From assembly GCA_910587325.1 (NCBI GenBank), contig CAJUKB010000023.1, forward strand, positions 1 through 23,224: a stretch of 23,224 nt of DNA. Direction: 5' to 3'. Source of the stretch: an uncultured Bacilli bacterium. Lineage in GTDB: Bacteria; Bacillota_I; Bacilli_A; RF39; UBA660. A model generated the notes under the pieces. The model did no database searches and had not been told where the DNA came from. It saw only the letters and a program-made list of their open reading frames with translations. The position numbers and the translations under genes are program-made. How positions within the stretch are numbered: position 1 is the stretch's first letter; each line of letters begins with the position of its first letter. Shown here one piece after another: positions 20,665 through 23,224 of the stretch.

Positions 20665-22461
20665 TTAACTCTCCTCCTTTAATATTTCTAAAAACGCTTC
20701 TTTTGGTACTTCTACACTACCAAGCATTTTCATTTTCTTTTTTCCCTCTTTTTGTTTTTCTAGAAGTTTACGTTTACGTGAAACGTCTCCACCATAACAT
20801 TTGGCAAGGACATTCTTTTTCATAGCACTTACATTTTCTCTTGCAATCACTTTAGAGCCAATACTTGCTTGGATAGGAATTTGAAACATTTGTCTTGGAA
20901 TAATCGTTTTTAGTTTTTCCACAATACTACGTCCTCTAGAATATGCAAAATCTTTATGGACAATTGTCGATAAAGCATCAACGATATCACCATTTAATAA
21001 GACATCCATTTTGACTAATTTAGATTCTTTATATCCACATAGTTCGTAATCAAAGGAAGCATACCCTTTTGTAGTACTTTTTAGTCTATCAAAGAAATCA
21101 TAGACAATCTCGGATAAAGGAATTTCATAATGAATATTTACTCTTGCCTCATCAATATATTCTAATGATTTATAAATTCCTCTTTTGTTTTGGCAAAGAT
21201 CCATAATGGCTCCAATGTATTCACTTGGAACAATAATATTAGTATAAATATAAGGTTCTTCTATCTTTTTAATAAACGTATTATCAGGCATTTTATTAGG
21301 CGAATCAATTTCGATTATCTCTTCACTAGTTTTCGTAACTTTATAAATAACACTTGGACTTGTAGCAATAATCTCTATATCAAACTCTCTTTCAATTCTA
21401 GTCATGATGATATCCATATGTAAAAGTCCTAAAAATCCCATACGAAAACCAAATCCTAATGCTTCAGAAGTTTCAGGTTCTAGCGTTAATGCGGCATCGT
21501 TTAACTTTAATTTTTCAATGGCTTCTTTTAGACTTTCATACTTATTAGGCTCAACAGGGAATAGACCCGAATACACCATAGGCTTCATTTTTTTGTATCC
21601 TTCTAAAGGAATATTTGCTCCATTTATATTCGTAGTAATGGTATCTCCCACTTCCACAGTCGCAATTTCTTTAATACTTGCACAAACATAACCAACTTCT
21701 CCACTTTCTAAACAATCTAATTTCTTTTCTTTTGGCGTATGCACTCCTAATTCTGTTACTTCAAATGTACTACTATTTGCCATCATCTTAATGGTATCTT
21801 TCACTTTTAGTTTTCCGTCTACTACTTTTACAAGCGCCACAACGCCTTTATAAGAATCAAAGTAAGAATCAAAGATTAATGCACGTAAAGGCTCTTTTAA
21901 ATTATTTTTAGGAGGATTTATACGTGTAACCACCGCATCTAAAACATCTTTTACTCCTACTCCCGTTTTGCCGCTACAAAGTAATATTTCTTCGTCTTTA
22001 AATCCCAAAACTTTTTTTAGCTCTTCTTTTACTTTAGAAACATCGGCATTGGGTAAATCTATTTTATTAATGACTGGAATAATGGTTAAATCATTTTGCA
22101 TAGCTAAATAAAGATTAGCTAACGTTTGGGCTTCTATTCCTTGAGCAGCATCGACAACTAAAATAGCTCCTTCGCAAGCCGCTAGGCTTCTTGAAACTTC
22201 ATAAGAAAAGTCAACATGTCCCGGGGTATCAATTAAATTTAAGATATACTCTTCGTTTTCGTATGTATAATGAAGACGAACTGCATTTAATTTAATTGTA
22301 ATTCCACGTTCTCTTTCTAAGTCCATATTGTCTAAGACTTGGCTTACCATTTCTCGTTTGTCAATAGCCCCTGTTATTTCTAACATTCTATCCGCAAGCG
22401 TACTTTTCCCATGGTCTATATGAGCAATAATAGAGAAATTTCTTATTTTTTCTTGTTTCAT
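20665..22461 (-). CDS. lepA: Elongation factor 4 (LepA)
   Basis: 598 aa from the ATG at 22461, the normal family length. A translational GTPase acting on the ribosome. G motifs: AHIDHGKST, RERGITIKLN, DTPGHVDF, NKIDLP; the C-terminal domain ends with the family's basic block KEGKKKMKMLGSVEVPKEAF. A GTG three codons upstream (22470) is an alternative, but neither start has a strong ribosome binding site. The promoter is close, leaving an untranslated leader of only about ten bases. It heads the operon with the SpoIIID-like gene, the 71-aa gene and hemW. Confidence 0.98.
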   Translation of the reverse strand: MKQEKIRNFSIIAHIDHGKSTLADRMLEITGAIDKREMVSQVLDNMDLERERGITIKLNAVRLHYTYENEEYILNLIDTPGHVDFSYEVSRSLAACEGAILVVDAAQGIEAQTLANLYLAMQNDLTIIPVINKIDLPNADVSKVKEELKKVLGFKDEEILLCSGKTGVGVKDVLDAVVTRINPPKNNLKEPLRALIFDSYFDSYKGVVALVKVVDGKLKVKDTIKMMANSSTFEVTELGVHTPKEKKLDCLESGEVGYVCASIKEIATVEVGDTITTNINGANIPLEGYKKMKPMVYSGLFPVEPNKYESLKEAIEKLKLNDAALTLEPETSEALGFGFRMGFLGLLHMDIIMTRIEREFDIEIIATSPSVIYKVTKTSEEIIEIDSPNKMPDNTFIKKIEEPYIYTNIIVPSEYIGAIMDLCQNKRGIYKSLEYIDEARVNIHYEIPLSEIVYDFFDRLKSTTKGYASFDYELCGYKESKLVKMDVLLNGDIVDALSTIVHKDFAYSRGRSIVEKLKTIIPRQMFQIPIQASIGSKVIARENVSAMKKNVLAKCYGGDVSRKRKLLEKQKEGKKKMKMLGSVEVPKEAFLEILKEES

Positions 22462-22478
22462 ACTTATCACTATCTAGT

Positions 22479-22507
22479 ATTATACTGAATTTTTGTTAGA
22501 ATGAAAA
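22479..22507 (-). promoter_or_regulatory. lepA promoter
   Basis: TTTTCA (22507-22502), an exact 17-base spacer, and a consensus TATAAT (22484-22479) on the minus strand. The start of transcription should be near 22472. Confidence 0.65.
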
Positions 22508-22539
22508 GAAAAAAGCGTCAATTTGCCGATTGTACGCTT
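22506..22539 (-). terminator. Terminator overlapping the end of the 222-aa gene
   Basis: AAGCGT-A-CAAT pairs with ATTG-ACGCTT (a bulged A), loop CGGCAA, followed by TTTTTTC. The first arm and loop encode the last codons of the upstream gene, whose stop lies within the second arm, and the T run runs into the lepA -35 box. Confidence 0.75.
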
Positions 22540-23186
22540 CTTATTCTCATTTGTTTTTCTTCTTCTAAAAATTCATTGGAAAATTGGTTGTAAGGAATTT
22601 TTATTTTCATAATTTTATCAAATAAATCTTGATTTGGATAAACATCCCAAAAGTATTGTTCTTTTAGTCCTTGTTTTTCTGAAAAAAAGCCAATATGACT
22701 ATTATTTCCTACAAAGTCTATATATAAATAACTATTTGCTTCTTTATCCTTTATAGAGTAACTAAAAAAAGGAGATTGTTTTAAAATGGTTTCATTTTCT
22801 AAATAAAAATTTAGAATTTTTCTTGGATTTTTACATGAGTTTACAAACAAATACTTCTGTTCTTTTTCACCGAAGTGTTTTATAAAAAAGGTATGATTAA
22901 ATAAAGTTTTTACTTTTTCTTTATCAACAACACGCTTGGTTTCTACATCAATCACTAAGTAATCCCATGGATGCAATCTAATAAAAAGATAGGGCTTATC
23001 TTCTTTTGCAATCACTTTCATTCCTTGAATACTTTCTTGTTTATAAAAATATTGCACTTGATTACGCAATAGTTGATGAAATTCTTGCCATATCATTTTA
23101 ATTTCTTCTGTTTTTTCTAAAAATTCTTCTAATTCTATTCCTTCTTTTACTTCAAAATATTTTTTTAATAATGTTGTGTTAAACAT
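22518..23186 (-). CDS. Conserved-looking hypothetical protein, 222 aa
   Basis: A soluble protein, rich in Phe, Tyr and Lys, with no signal peptide, membrane helix or family I can name. The N-terminal third is helical (EGIELEEFLEKTEEIKMIWQ, then HQLLRNQ); the middle looks strand-rich (YLFIRLHPWDYLVIDVETKR). The ATG at 23186 has no Shine-Dalgarno site, and a TATACA at 23214-23209 would leave a leader of only about 15 bases, so initiation may be nearly leaderless. It is monocistronic, with a terminator overlapping its last codons. Confidence 0.75.
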   Translation of the reverse strand: MFNTTLLKKYFEVKEGIELEEFLEKTEEIKMIWQEFHQLLRNQVQYFYKQESIQGMKVIAKEDKPYLFIRLHPWDYLVIDVETKRVVDKEKVKTLFNHTFFIKHFGEKEQKYLFVNSCKNPRKILNFYLENETILKQSPFFSYSIKDKEANSYLYIDFVGNNSHIGFFSEKQGLKEQYFWDVYPNQDLFDKIMKIKIPYNQFSNEFLEEEKQMRIRSVQSAN

Positions 23187-23208
23187 AATGACTGATAAAT
23201 AAAAGTAG

Positions 23209-23214
23209 TGTATA
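23209..23214 (-). promoter_or_regulatory. Probable -10 box of the 222-aa gene
   Basis: TATACA on the minus strand, about 23 bases from the ATG. The matching -35 would lie beyond the window edge. Confidence 0.4.
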
Positions 23215-23224
23215 ATTGAAATAG

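Noticed and set aside
1..23224. CRISPR arrays, tRNA or rRNA genes, and a replication origin.
   Set aside because: No spaced direct repeats, no tRNA-like cloverleaf ends and no rRNA core sequences were found on reading both strands; the T-box core is the only tRNA-related element.

Overview
The window is AT-rich, tightly packed DNA from a low-GC Gram-positive bacterium (Bacillota). The evidence is strong Shine-Dalgarno sites, a T-box leader, a SpoIIID-type sporulation regulator beside lepA and hemW, and an OmpR-type two-component system paired with an ABC exporter. Almost every gene lies on the minus strand and so reads right to left. TGA is used as a stop (ABC ATPase, ATGA overlap at 5243-5246), so the standard code applies. 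A gut-type Bacilli or Erysipelotrichia-like relative is my inference; no marker gene in the window fixes the taxon.

Right block (23186 to 17655): a 222-aa protein of unknown function ends in its own terminator. It is followed by an apparent operon: lepA, a protein with two SpoIIID-like domains, a 71-aa acidic protein, hemW, a membrane-anchored cadherin-like domain protein and a glycerophosphodiesterase-like protein. The SpoIIID-like gene carries a run of ten G close to its stop codon. Next come a small 81-aa gene and a YdcF/DUF218 gene preceded by an 18-codon reading frame that looks like its frameshifted N-terminus.

Middle block (16504 to 13129): two adjacent membrane-anchored surface proteins share one extracellular module, two copies in the first and one in the second. 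Then comes a T-box leader whose specifier reads GUA (Val).

Decay and replacement block (13129 to 7568): the Val T-box leads into a damaged HD-domain gene. This is translationally coupled to the N-terminal wreck of an ordinary bacterial valyl-tRNA synthetase gene. Directly downstream is an intact ValRS of the other, archaeal-like type (GFDDNGLPSE signature). I read this as replacement of the native valS by a foreign one inside the native valS operon. Beyond it are a strong minus-strand promoter with a foldable leader, a small unknown ORF, head-to-head fragments of two transposases (ISAzo13 and IS5 families), and the C-terminal half of a TetR-family regulator. All of these fit an insertion hot spot.

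Left block (7300 to 174): a six-gene operon for signal sensing and export. It encodes a membrane-anchored repeat protein with a Cys-rich motif, an ABC ATPase, a 787-aa permease that is an internal duplication, an OmpR-family regulator, a histidine kinase and a membrane-anchored protein of unknown function. Its promoter region carries two GATAC direct repeats 11 bp apart, a plausible site for its own regulator. The first seven codons of a further gene lie at the extreme left edge.
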